A program made the translations under genes and the position numbers. Below, in pieces: positions 16,506-24,816 of a stretch of 55,859 nt of DNA; position 1 is the stretch's first letter, and each line of letters opens with the position of its first letter. The notes beneath the pieces are model-generated. The model was not told the origin of the DNA. It was given only the letters and a program-made list of their open reading frames with translations, and ran no database searches. The stretch lies in NCBI GenBank assembly GCA_016125135.1, contig WGMJ01000006.1, forward strand, positions 1 to 55,859. The letters run 5' to 3'. Origin of the DNA: Alphaproteobacteria bacterium. Lineage in GTDB: Bacteria > Pseudomonadota > Alphaproteobacteria > Micavibrionales > Micavibrionaceae.

Positions 16506-16510
16506 GGGTA

Positions 16511-16531
16511 TTGTGCAATGCAAAAAAATAT
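16511..16531 (+). promoter_or_regulatory. Downstream operator-like repeat of the phasin promoter
   Basis: Second, identical copy of the 21-bp repeat, 53 bp after the first and covering the predicted transcription start. A repressor bound at both copies would enclose the promoter. Confidence 0.6.
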
Positions 16532-16614
16532 GCTTGTATGCAACCATTGTTTAGGTGGCACGTAAGTGCTTTTTTATAACCGATAACATTCAATTTTTGG
16601 GAAGGAGAAACCCT

Positions 16615-17118
16615 ATGGCTAGTAAGAAATCGACTGCACGTAAAGCAAAGGCCACAACCTGGACAGCAGGTGAAGGCGAGTACACAGCAAAAGCTGCAAA
16701 CTGGACAAACCCTGCCAACTTCAAGTCTGTAGAAGACTTCGTACAAGGTAGCAAATCACAGCTGGATAAAGCCGCGCAAGACGCAGCGAACGTAAGCCGT
16801 GAAGCCATGGAAACAGCCATGAAATCAGGCAATATCTTCGCCCGTTGGGTAGAAGAAGCTTCAAAAATGTGCATGAGCGTAGCGCAGGAAACAACAGAGA
16901 AAAACTCTGAAGCTTTCAAAGCCCTTCTAAGCTGCAAAACAATCAACGAGCTGACAGAAACACAAAACCGTCTGGCCCAGCAAAACTTTGACAGCATGAT
17001 GAGCAATGTAACGCGCTTCTCTGAAATGAGCATCCGCGCTGCAACTGATTGTTTCGAGCCAATCAACGACCAGTTCAGCAAAGCCATGAAAAAGGCGAGC
17101 GATAATATGGCCGCTTAA
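16615..17118 (+). CDS. Phasin, polyhydroxyalkanoate granule protein
   Basis: A 167-residue, mostly helical protein with the phasin family pattern: NFKSVEDFVQGSKSQLDKAAQ, then repeated amphipathic helices, KALLSCKTINELTETQNRLAQQNFDSMMS and a Lys-rich end. Phasins coat storage granules and control their size and number. The N-terminus is Lys/Ala-rich. The ATG at 16615 has a strong GGAAGGAG site; upstream in-frame codons are not needed. A twin repeat lies around its promoter and a terminator follows, so it is a single-gene unit. No phaC, phaA or phaB lies in the window, though they should exist elsewhere in the genome if the protein has its usual role. Confidence 0.9.
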   Translation: MASKKSTARKAKATTWTAGEGEYTAKAANWTNPANFKSVEDFVQGSKSQLDKAAQDAANVSREAMETAMKSGNIFARWVEEASKMCMSVAQETTEKNSEAFKALLSCKTINELTETQNRLAQQNFDSMMSNVTRFSEMSIRAATDCFEPINDQFSKAMKKASDNMAA

Positions 17119-17141
17119 TTCAGGCTGATTGTCTGGATAAT

Positions 17142-17170
17142 AAAAACCCCGCTTAAAGCGGGGTTTTTTC
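17142..17170. terminator. Bidirectional terminator between phasin and EF-hand genes
   Basis: The stem ACCCCGCTT / AAGCGGGGT (17146-17164) is flanked by A residues on the left and six T residues on the right. It can stop both the phasin transcript and the converging EF-hand transcript. Confidence 0.88.
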
Positions 17171-17192
17171 TTACCTATGCCAATGTAAGAGA

Positions 17193-17732
17193 TTAGGGGT
17201 TATAGCGGAATTGGTCTGCACTTAAAGCCTTCACGCGGGCGATATAGGCAGCCTTCCATTCCTCCGGCTCCACAACCTTGGATTTGTTTGTATCAAGCTC
17301 GAGGATGCTCATATCAAGGAATTCCTCGGCCGACAGCCCATCATGGTCTTTATCGAAGCGGGCCAACATTGAAAACTCGGCAAAATCCTGACTCTTGATA
17401 TCCACCACATCGGCAAGACCGTCATCGTTAAAGTCAATCATCGTCAGCTCTTTTTTCTCGAGCGGGATAAAGGTCCAGACACGCTTTTTGCCAATCTCGA
17501 TATTATCGATCAACTTGTTGTCATCCGTGTCATAAAGGTAAAACAGCGTTTCACCCACTTCGGCACGACTCAGGATTCCATCATGGTTAATATCCATATC
17601 TACGAAACGTACCTTCTGCAGGTCAGGCATATCCTTTTGCTTTACTGTTGTTTGTGTTGTGATTGTCTCGGCGCTGGCAAGACCTGCGGTTAACAGGACA
17701 GCTGAAGCGGCAAGCAGGGCTAATTTTTTCAT
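17193..17732 (-). CDS. Secreted EF-hand protein
   Basis: A 179-residue protein with a signal peptide (about 1-21, ending ASA) and calcium-binding-type loops at about 47-58 (DINHDGILSRAE), 68-79 (DTDDNKLIDNIE), 100-111 (DFNDDGLADVVD), 127-137 (DKDHDGLSAEE, one residue short) and 147-158. The number of loops suggests a periplasmic or outer-surface Ca-binding protein. The ligand cannot be confirmed by reading; some loops lack the usual glycine. AAGGAGA lies 7 nt before the ATG. It converges on the phasin gene and shares its terminator. No partner gene is obvious. Confidence 0.85.
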   Translation of the reverse strand: MKKLALLAASAVLLTAGLASAETITTQTTVKQKDMPDLQKVRFVDMDINHDGILSRAEVGETLFYLYDTDDNKLIDNIEIGKKRVWTFIPLEKKELTMIDFNDDGLADVVDIKSQDFAEFSMLARFDKDHDGLSAEEFLDMSILELDTNKSKVVEPEEWKAAYIARVKALSADQFRYNP

Positions 17733-17859
17733 TTTTATATCTCCTTGGTTTATAAGCCCATGCAGGTTAATCCGGCATGGTTAAAATTCATCCCATCCAC
17801 CCCCGCGGACTTGTCAATAGTTATGGCAAGATCATATGGTTGAAATGCGGATAAAATGT

Positions 17860-17865
17860 TATAAT
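17860..17865 (+). promoter_or_regulatory. Candidate -10 box of clpS
   Basis: A perfect TATAAT ending 12 bases before the clpS ATG, which has no Shine-Dalgarno site. The nearest -35-like box, TTGAAA at 17840-17845, is only 14 nt away, so the pairing is poor. The start would give a leader of about 5 nt. Confidence 0.3.
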
Positions 17866-17876
17866 TATAACTAATA

Positions 17877-18212
17877 ATGAGCGAACAAGTTCCTCCTGAT
17901 CCCTCTGAACCGAACGGCCCGCAAACGGGTACGCTACTGAAAACACGTACAAAAACGGCCAAACCCGCCATGTACAAGGTTCTTATTCTGAATGACGACT
18001 ACACCCCCATGGAGTTTGTTGTTCATATTTTGGAAACCTTTTTTAACAAGAATAAACAAGAGGCGATTGATATTATGATGCATGTCCATCGTCGCGGTGT
18101 CGGGCTTTGCGGGATTTTCACCTGCGAGGTCGCTGAAACCAAGGTCACACAAGTGCTTGAATACGCTAAAGCACATGACCAGCCCCTCCAATGCATCATG
18201 GAACGCGAATAG
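17877..18212 (+). CDS. clpS: ClpS adaptor protein
   Basis: A 111-residue adaptor that delivers N-degron substrates to ClpAP. The binding-pocket segment [15 protein letters not shown] (about 40-54) and the HVHRRGVG segment are intact. The N-terminal 30 residues are Pro/Thr-rich and flexible, as required for ClpA unfolding of the adaptor. The clpA gene follows with only 7 nt between stop and start. No Shine-Dalgarno site precedes the ATG. Confidence 0.96.
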   Translation: MSEQVPPDPSEPNGPQTGTLLKTRTKTAKPAMYKVLILNDDYTPMEFVVHILETFFNKNKQEAIDIMMHVHRRGVGLCGIFTCEVAETKVTQVLEYAKAHDQPLQCIMERE

Positions 18213-18219
18213 GACCAGA

Positions 18220-20526
18220 ATGTTATCACGCAGTCTTGAGCAGACATTACACCGCGCTATTGGTTATGCATCACAGCGGAACCACGAATTCGCGACACTT
18301 GAACATCTGCTCTTTGCTTTAACTGAAGATCAGGATGCGATGAGCGTGCTTCGTTCATGTGGTGTGGAGCTGGACGAACTACGTGAACAGCTAGCACATT
18401 ACCTTGATCATGAATTAAAAGAGCTTGTGAATTTTGCGGTGAGTGAACCCAAGCCTACAACAGCTTTACAGCGTGTTTTGCAGCGCGCTGCTATTCACGT
18501 GCAATCATCGGGCCGTGAGGAAGTAACGGGCGCCAACGTGCTTGTTGCGCTGTTCTCGGAGCGTGAAAGCAATGCAGTTTACTTCCTGCAGCAGCAGGAT
18601 ATGACGCGTTTTGATGCGGTCAATTATATTTCACACGGTATTGCCAAAGTACCGGGAATGGAAAGCGATACAAAAACACCACGTGGCGTTGAAGAGGGCG
18701 AAGCTGGTGGCCCTGCCAAAACAGGGGGCGAAGCATTAGCCGCCTATTGCGCAAACCTGAATGAGAAAGCAAAGAAGGGTAAAATTGACCCGCTGATTGG
18801 CCGCTTGAAAGAAGTTGAGCGCACAATACAGGTGCTTTGCCGCCGTACAAAAAACAATGCGCTTTATGTGGGTGACCCGGGTGTTGGTAAAACGGCGATT
18901 GCCGAAGGACTTGCAAAAATGATTGTGGAGGGGAATGTGCCCGAAGTGCTGAAGGGCGCAACCATTTACGCGCTTGATATGGGCGCCTTGCTAGCTGGCA
19001 CGCGCTACCGCGGCGATTTTGAAGAACGGTTAAAGGCCGTGATCCGCGAGATCCAGAAAAATACGCGCGCCGTTCTTTTTATTGACGAGATCCATACAAT
19101 TGTTGGCGCAGGCGCAACAACAGGCGGTGCAATGGATGCTTCGAACCTGTTAAAACCTGCCCTTGCCAACGGCACGCTACGTTGTATCGGCTCGACCACT
19201 TACAAAGAATATAAAAACTATTTCGAGAAAGACCGTGCGCTTGCACGCCGATTCCAGAAGATTGATGTAAACGAGCCTTCGATTGAAGATTCAATCGAGA
19301 TTATCAAAGGCCTGCGTCCGATTTACGAGAAGCATCATGAGCTTTCATACACTGATGACGCTGTGAAGGTTGCGGTTGAACTTTCAACCCGTTATATCCA
19401 TGACCGCAAGCTGCCTGATAAAGCGATTGATGTGATTGACGAAGCGGGCGCTGCGCAAATGCTGCTGCCCGAAGATAAGCGCAAGAAAACAATTGGTGCC
19501 GTTGAAATTGAAGAGATTATCGCATCGATTGCCCGCGTGCCTGCGAAATCCGTCAGCCGTGATGACCGCACAGTGCTGGCAAATCTCGAGCGTGACTTGA
19601 AAACATTGGTATTTGACCAAGATGATGCGATCACTCAAGTATGCGATGCGATTAAAATGGCACGCGCAGGACTTCGTGACCCTGAAAAGCCGATTGGTTC
19701 ATACATGTTTGCTGGCCCCACAGGCGTTGGTAAAACAGAAGTCGTGCGCCAGCTTGCAACAGCGCTTGGTGTACAACTTATCCGCTTTGACATGTCGGAA
19801 TATATGGAGCGCCACTCGGTTTCACGCCTTATCGGTTCGCCGCCCGGTTATGTTGGTTTTGACCAAGGCGGATTGCTAACAGATAAGGTTGATCAAAACC
19901 CTTTCTGCGTATTGTTGCTTGATGAAATTGAAAAAGCGCACCCGGATGTTTTTAACCTTCTTTTGCAAGTTATGGACTACGGGAAGCTAACAGACAATAA
20001 CGGCAAAACCGTTGATTTCCGCAATGTTATTCTGGTGATGACAACAAACGCAGGTGCTGCGCAACTCGCCAAGGCCCCCATGGGCTTCGAACGTGAAGCA
20101 CGTATGGAAGATGACCAGGAAGAAATTAAACGCCAGTTTACACCTGAATTCAGAAACCGTTTGGACGCAATTATTTCCTTCAAGGCGCTCGCCCCGTCAA
20201 CAATTGGCCGTGTGGTTGATAAATTTGTGATGCAACTGGAAGCACAGCTTTCTGATCGCCACGTGTCGATCGAACTCACTGAAGCTGCCCGTAAATATTT
20301 AGGCGAGATTGGTTACGATGTTTCGATGGGCGCAAGACCACTAGCGCGTGTGATACAAGATAAAATCAAGAAACCACTCGCCGAGGAATTATTGTTCGGC
20401 CAATTGCAGGAGGGCGGTACAGTCCGCGTTGATCATGCAGATGGAAAATTGGTTTTCACCTACCCCGCCAGCAAGGCCAAACGCCTGCCCGCACCACCAA
20501 AATCAGCCGAAAAAGAAGAAGCTTGA
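18220..20526 (+). CDS. clpA: ATP-dependent Clp protease ATPase subunit ClpA
   Basis: A 768-residue AAA+ unfoldase that feeds substrates into ClpP. The N-domain (about 1-145) is a Clp repeat pair (LEQTLHRAIGYASQRNHEF...). The first ATPase module has Walker A GDPGVGKTAIAEGLA and Walker B VLFIDEIHT, and the second has GPTGVGKTEVVRQLA and LLLDEIEKAHP. The C-terminus carries the arginine-containing sensor region ARPLARVIQDKIK. The ATG at 18220 has AGGA from the clpS stop region as ribosome binding site, so clpS-clpA are coupled. The frame is open earlier, over clpS, but those residues do not belong to ClpA. Confidence 0.97.
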   Translation: MLSRSLEQTLHRAIGYASQRNHEFATLEHLLFALTEDQDAMSVLRSCGVELDELREQLAHYLDHELKELVNFAVSEPKPTTALQRVLQRAAIHVQSSGREEVTGANVLVALFSERESNAVYFLQQQDMTRFDAVNYISHGIAKVPGMESDTKTPRGVEEGEAGGPAKTGGEALAAYCANLNEKAKKGKIDPLIGRLKEVERTIQVLCRRTKNNALYVGDPGVGKTAIAEGLAKMIVEGNVPEVLKGATIYALDMGALLAGTRYRGDFEERLKAVIREIQKNTRAVLFIDEIHTIVGAGATTGGAMDASNLLKPALANGTLRCIGSTTYKEYKNYFEKDRALARRFQKIDVNEPSIEDSIEIIKGLRPIYEKHHELSYTDDAVKVAVELSTRYIHDRKLPDKAIDVIDEAGAAQMLLPEDKRKKTIGAVEIEEIIASIARVPAKSVSRDDRTVLANLERDLKTLVFDQDDAITQVCDAIKMARAGLRDPEKPIGSYMFAGPTGVGKTEVVRQLATALGVQLIRFDMSEYMERHSVSRLIGSPPGYVGFDQGGLLTDKVDQNPFCVLLLDEIEKAHPDVFNLLLQVMDYGKLTDNNGKTVDFRNVILVMTTNAGAAQLAKAPMGFEREARMEDDQEEIKRQFTPEFRNRLDAIISFKALAPSTIGRVVDKFVMQLEAQLSDRHVSIELTEAARKYLGEIGYDVSMGARPLARVIQDKIKKPLAEELLFGQLQEGGTVRVDHADGKLVFTYPASKAKRLPAPPKSAEKEEA

Positions 20527-20545
20527 GCTTTAAAAGCTTAATTTC

Positions 20546-20575
20546 TTGACTCAACCTTAAAATATTCTGTAAATA
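20546..20575 (+). promoter_or_regulatory. Candidate promoter of the 392-residue protein gene
   Basis: TTGACT (20546-20551), an 18-nt spacer and TAAATA (20570-20575). The ATG at 20581 would be at or next to the transcription start. The -35 box overlaps a GANTC site (20548-20552). The -10 match is weak. Confidence 0.3.
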
Positions 20576-20580
20576 GGGTC

Positions 20581-21759
20581 ATGCAAGTGACCCGCCGTAA
20601 TGTTTTGGAAGCAGGCGCCAGCGTTATCGCTGCGCCAAGCAAAACAGCACCAACTGCTGTTTTCCAGGCCGCCGCTGAAACGGCAACACCACTCTTAAAA
20701 TTTGCGACAGGCGCCAGCAATGTAAGCCTAGGCTTTGAATACCTCTTTGGCATTATGGGCAACCTACTAAAAGATAGAAAAAGCAGCAGTCTTTTCGAAG
20801 ACGCAACCGATGCTTACAAATTTACTTTAATTACCGACATTTTCGAAGGCCGTGTTTTCAACCTTATGCGGCTACTCATTTCTACAGAAGACGAGCGCCG
20901 TGAAATCATAAAACTAGGCAAACAGTATTTTCCAGATTTTGACGTTCCAAATATTGAAGCCTTCTACGATGATGAAAGTATACGACAAAAAATTTGGGAG
21001 GAGGTCGAGTCTTTACAGGCTGATTTTGAAAAACTAACCCCTTTTGGTGCGAAAGCTCCTGAAGCGTTTGAGAGAATGTCCGCATGGTGCACTGGCACCT
21101 TTCATATAGGTTGGGCCGGAAAGGCGCGGCAGGCCATTTTGGAGAAGCTCTCTCTAAAAGATCGTATATTTGCACATCTTGAAACCCAATTTTACTGCAC
21201 AAACCGCGTTATCAACGGGAAGCTGCTTAACCCCAAAACACCAGAAGCGCTTCAAATACTGCATAGCCTGGTCAGCCCATTTGGCAACAATGTACCAGCT
21301 CAGAAAGGCGTTATGCGTGACCTTCGCCTTTTCGAACATGACCACGGAGGCTTTATGTCCCCCCTGCACAGCCACATAGATACATCACTGTTCGGTGGTG
21401 AAACTTCCTTGCGTGATAGTGTAACAAGAACAACACGCTTGATTGTTGAAAATCATGGATATTCCCCCGACACCGCTGAAACATTTGCAGAAAGTTGGCT
21501 GGAGCAGTTGCCCACAAAATTTAGGGCATTAGGCAATGTTTACACACCGGAAGCCTACGCCGAGGTGCGTGAACAACGTGATTTAATGGATAGACTTATG
21601 AATGCTATGCGAACCAGCCCTACAACAAAAATTGATGAAGATGGCGATGAAAATATTCACACTAATCAGGACCTTCCCATGGCCGCCTGCTTAGACCACA
21701 TACGCTGGACACCTTACGGATTACAGGTTCGCAGCTATAAAAAGCCGGAATTTGTTTGA
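20581..21759 (+). CDS. Unknown protein, possible Tat-type signal
   Basis: A 392-residue protein that I do not recognise. The N-terminus TRRNVLEAGASVIAAP resembles a twin-arginine signal (T-R-R-x-x-L, then a mildly hydrophobic Ala-rich stretch), but no firm cleavage site is seen and the hydrophobic part is short. Residues about 85-200 are helical with charged stretches (STEDERREIIKLGKQYF). A later part has histidines in LFEHDHGGFMSPLHSHID. There is no recognisable catalytic motif. It lies alone between clpA and rimO, with 54 bp upstream and 33 bp downstream. A lone gene within conserved neighbours suggests lineage-specific insertion. Confidence 0.75.
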   Translation: MQVTRRNVLEAGASVIAAPSKTAPTAVFQAAAETATPLLKFATGASNVSLGFEYLFGIMGNLLKDRKSSSLFEDATDAYKFTLITDIFEGRVFNLMRLLISTEDERREIIKLGKQYFPDFDVPNIEAFYDDESIRQKIWEEVESLQADFEKLTPFGAKAPEAFERMSAWCTGTFHIGWAGKARQAILEKLSLKDRIFAHLETQFYCTNRVINGKLLNPKTPEALQILHSLVSPFGNNVPAQKGVMRDLRLFEHDHGGFMSPLHSHIDTSLFGGETSLRDSVTRTTRLIVENHGYSPDTAETFAESWLEQLPTKFRALGNVYTPEAYAEVREQRDLMDRLMNAMRTSPTTKIDEDGDENIHTNQDLPMAACLDHIRWTPYGLQVRSYKKPEFV

Positions 21760-21792
21760 ATTTAACCCCCTTTCCCCTGTATAAAACCACCC

Positions 21793-23127
21793 ATGAGTAC
21801 CGCCTCTAAAAAAATTAACCCGCCCAAAGTCGGTGTTGTCTCGCTCGGTTGCCCCAAGGCGCTGGTGGATAGCGAACGCATTATGACGCGCCTCCGCGCG
21901 GAAGGGTATGTTTTCTCGCCCACGCATGAAGATGCCGATGTGGTACTGGTAAATACATGCGGGTTTATTGACAGCGCACGTGAAGAAAGCCTCACCGCCA
22001 TTGGTGATGCCATGGCAGAGAACGGCAAGGTGATTGTGACCGGATGCCTTGGGGCCGAACCAGAGAAAATCCGCGAGCGCCACCCGAATGTTCTGGCCAT
22101 TACCGGCCCGCATAAATACGAAGAGGTGCTGGCTGCCGTGCACGAAGCTGTACCGCCTGTACATGAGCCGTTTATTGACCTTGTACCCGAGCAAGGTTTG
22201 AAACTAACACCGCGCCACTATGCTTACCTGAAAATCTCGGAAGGCTGCAATAACCGCTGCACGTTTTGCATTATCCCGAAACTGCGCGGCGATCTCGTCA
22301 GCCGTCCAATCCACCACGTGATGACGGAAGCACAACAACTGGCGAAAGCAGGCGTAAAAGAGATTCTGATTATCTCGCAGGATACTTCTGCTTACGGTGT
22401 GGATGTGAAATACGCCGAATACCCTTGGCAGGGAAAGAAACGCAAAACAAAATTCTATGATATGTGCGAAGCGCTTGGTGAACTTGGCATCTGGGTGCGT
22501 TTGCACTATGTGTACCCCTATCCGCATGTTGACGAGGCCATTCACTTGATGGCGGAGGGCAAAATACTCCCCTATCTCGATATTCCATTACAACACGCCA
22601 GCCCGAATGTATTAAAGGCAATGAAGCGCCCTGCCGCACAGGAAAAAACACTGGAGCGTATTAAAAAATGGCGCGATATATGCCCGGAGCTCACCATCCG
22701 CTCAACCTTTATCGTGGGCTTTCCTGGTGAGACGAAAGAAGATTTTGAATTCCTCCTTAACTGGCTTGATGAAGCACAGCTCGACCGCGTGGGTTGCTTC
22801 AAGTATGAGAATGTCGAGAATGCAACCTCACGTGACTTACCGAACCATGTACCTGAAGATGTGAAGCAAGAACGCTATGAACGCTTCATGGAAAAACAAC
22901 AGGTCATTAGTGCCGCACGATTACAGTTAAAAATAGGCAAAACGCTTAATGTGCTGATTGACGAGATCGATGAAGACGGTATGACGGGCCGCTCTTATGC
23001 CGATGCGCCCGAGATTGATGGCAATGTATTCCTGAACGTGACAGATGGCGTGAAGGTTGGCGATATCGTAAAGGCGCGTATTATTGATGCTGATGAATAT
23101 GATTTGTGGGGTACCACAGAAATATAG
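21793..23127 (+). CDS. rimO: Ribosomal protein S12 methylthiotransferase
   Basis: A 444-residue radical-SAM enzyme that adds a methylthio group to the conserved aspartate of ribosomal protein S12. The N-terminal cluster is held by C20 ([13 protein letters not shown]), C56 (NTCGFID) and C85 (TGCLGAEP). The radical-SAM CxxxCxxC lies at C152, C156 and C159 ([13 protein letters not shown]). A C-terminal TRAM domain (about 375-440) follows. [12 protein letters not shown] distinguishes RimO from MiaB. There is no strong ribosome binding site. Confidence 0.97.
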   Translation: MSTASKKINPPKVGVVSLGCPKALVDSERIMTRLRAEGYVFSPTHEDADVVLVNTCGFIDSAREESLTAIGDAMAENGKVIVTGCLGAEPEKIRERHPNVLAITGPHKYEEVLAAVHEAVPPVHEPFIDLVPEQGLKLTPRHYAYLKISEGCNNRCTFCIIPKLRGDLVSRPIHHVMTEAQQLAKAGVKEILIISQDTSAYGVDVKYAEYPWQGKKRKTKFYDMCEALGELGIWVRLHYVYPYPHVDEAIHLMAEGKILPYLDIPLQHASPNVLKAMKRPAAQEKTLERIKKWRDICPELTIRSTFIVGFPGETKEDFEFLLNWLDEAQLDRVGCFKYENVENATSRDLPNHVPEDVKQERYERFMEKQQVISAARLQLKIGKTLNVLIDEIDEDGMTGRSYADAPEIDGNVFLNVTDGVKVGDIVKARIIDADEYDLWGTTEI

Positions 23128-23177
23128 TGGACAGCGGCACAGCGTCTTCCTATAAATAGTGACAAGGGAGATCAATA

Positions 23178-23825
23178 ATGAATAGTAACATTACACACTA
23201 TAGCGAGAACGCCGCAAAATTGGCCGCACAATACAATACACTCCGGACTGAAAATTACCTCCCCTCGTTCGCGTTGGTTGCTCAACAGGCTTTTGCCAAG
23301 AACGCGTCAATGCATGTCCTTGACTTGGGATGCGGCAGTGGCCGCGAAGCGATGTGGCTCGCCGAGCATGGCTGTAACGTTGTGGCAGTTGATGGTAGCG
23401 AGCCCATGTTGGCTGAGGCAGCAAAACATAAATCACACCTCGCTATCACATACTTACAAGATATGGCACCACAGTTAGACAACGTGCAGGCGCGTGGCGA
23501 GAAATTTGATATCGCGCTTCTCTCCGCATTTATTTTTCATCTTGATGAAGCTGAGCGTGCAGAATTAATGGAGACCATTATCCCCCTACTCAAAGACGAT
23601 GCACTTGTACATGTTAATTTGCGCCATGGCCCTGTACCAGCGGGACGCACAATGTATGATGTGCCCGACAGCGAGATGGAAGGGTTTGCCAAAAAATTTG
23701 GCCTCAACCATGTTTTCCACGGCGTTGCAGCAGATGAATTGGGACGCGCTGATGTTTCATGGGCCTACCATTCGCTCTGGCGCGGCGATACATGGTCACA
23801 TACGCCAGATTTTTTAATGAAATAA
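23178..23825 (+). CDS. Class I SAM-dependent methyltransferase
   Basis: A 215-residue methyltransferase of the common Rossmann type. The SAM-binding motif is VLDLGCGSGRE (47-57), followed by the acidic end of strand 2 (VVAVDGSEPML). The substrate is not readable; length and form fit small-molecule methyltransferases. GGGAG lies 8 nt before the ATG, and rimO ends 50 nt upstream on the same strand, so the two may share a transcript. Its last 12 bases overlap the end of the converging LysR gene. Confidence 0.88.
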   Translation: MNSNITHYSENAAKLAAQYNTLRTENYLPSFALVAQQAFAKNASMHVLDLGCGSGREAMWLAEHGCNVVAVDGSEPMLAEAAKHKSHLAITYLQDMAPQLDNVQARGEKFDIALLSAFIFHLDEAERAELMETIIPLLKDDALVHVNLRHGPVPAGRTMYDVPDSEMEGFAKKFGLNHVFHGVAADELGRADVSWAYHSLWRGDTWSHTPDFLMK

Positions 23826-24725
23826 ACTTTTAATTTCTTCGCGCAAAAACTGATGGCCGGCGTCATTCTCGAACCTGCGGTGCCAGCTAATACTAATCGG
23901 CATGGGCCTGTATTCAAAAGGCGCTTTATGAACAAGTAAATTATATTGTTTGGCGTATCTATCGCAGATACTTTTTGGTAATGTTCCGATGAGGTCGGGC
24001 CGGTCACGCAAGATCTCCAGCGCTATTGTGTAGTCAACCAGTGATACAACTGTATGGCGATGATGCCCATGCTTCTCGAGGATAGCATCAACAAAATTTT
24101 GTCGTTCACCCCCCAGGGACATCGTAACGTGGCGCGCTGCCAGATAGTCTTTTAATGACAGAGATTTTTTGCGCATCAGTACATTATTTTTATGCCCGGC
24201 CACAACAGCATAATCTTGATAAATCGCTTCCTGATTATAGTGCTTATAGAGGCTTGGTAGCCCGCCGATAAGCATGTCGGCACGCAGACGTTCTATCTCT
24301 TCCATTGATTCATACGGACTCACATAAATCGTTGTAATCGTAATGTCAGGCGCACTATTACGTAGCTTTACAATCAAATCTGGTAGAACGCTATAAGCGG
24401 AATGCGCCATCACAGCCACAAGAAAATGCCGCGTTGATTTTAACGGGTCAAACCCTACACCACCACGCACAAGGGCCGACGCATCCTCAAGCAGGTCATG
24501 AAGGCTTTTGCGCAGCCGCTCGGCTTTTTCAGTTGGTAACAAGCCTTGCGGTGTACGGATAAAAAGTGCGTCATCAAACATATGACGCAAACGGGCAAGA
24601 GCATGGCTGACAGCAGACTGCGTCAAATTAAGCTGGCTTGCGGCTACGGAAACGCTCCGTGTTTCAAAAAGTACCTGTAAAACAACAAGCAGGTTGAGGT
24701 CAATCTTGCGCAAATTCTGAAGCAT
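23814..24725 (-). CDS. LysR-family transcriptional regulator
   Basis: A 303-residue regulator. The winged helix-turn-helix (about 8-68) reads NLLVVLQVLFETRSVSVAASQLNLTQSAVSHALARLR, and the rest is the periplasmic-binding-protein-like effector domain. The N-terminal form resembles the NodD/PcpR side of the family. The effector is unknown. The gene is divergent from the 438-residue unknown gene with only 91 bp of very AT-rich DNA between the starts, the classic arrangement of a LysR regulator and its target. An inverted repeat (24731-24746) lies just upstream of its own start. It converges on the methyltransferase gene with a 12-bp overlap. Confidence 0.92.
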   Translation of the reverse strand: MLQNLRKIDLNLLVVLQVLFETRSVSVAASQLNLTQSAVSHALARLRHMFDDALFIRTPQGLLPTEKAERLRKSLHDLLEDASALVRGGVGFDPLKSTRHFLVAVMAHSAYSVLPDLIVKLRNSAPDITITTIYVSPYESMEEIERLRADMLIGGLPSLYKHYNQEAIYQDYAVVAGHKNNVLMRKKSLSLKDYLAARHVTMSLGGERQNFVDAILEKHGHHRHTVVSLVDYTIALEILRDRPDLIGTLPKSICDRYAKQYNLLVHKAPFEYRPMPISISWHRRFENDAGHQFLREEIKSLFH

Positions 24726-24730
24726 ATGAA

Positions 24731-24746
24731 TTATATTAATATATAA
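24731..24746. promoter_or_regulatory. Candidate LysR operator
   Basis: TTATAT-TAAT-ATATAA is a perfect 6-bp dyad with a 4-bp spacer and contains a T-N11-A pattern (24731 to 24743), the general LysR box. It lies 5 bp upstream of the LysR start codon, between the two divergent genes. The region is very AT-rich, so chance occurrence is possible. Confidence 0.4.
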
Positions 24747-24816
24747 TATCTAATAATTCAATTTTATTCATATTTTGTTTTGTGTTTTTCTTTTTTTTGT
24801 AAAAGAGGAGAAAATA

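Larger units (their letters stand above)
16309..16614. other. Divergent intergenic region between dacA and the phasin gene
   Basis: This 306-bp stretch holds the phasin promoter with its two 21-bp operator-like repeats (16458-16531) and the phasin ribosome binding site. It also contains a 10-bp palindrome GAGGATCCTC (16360-16369 region), of unknown meaning. No gene is seen in it. Confidence 0.6.
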
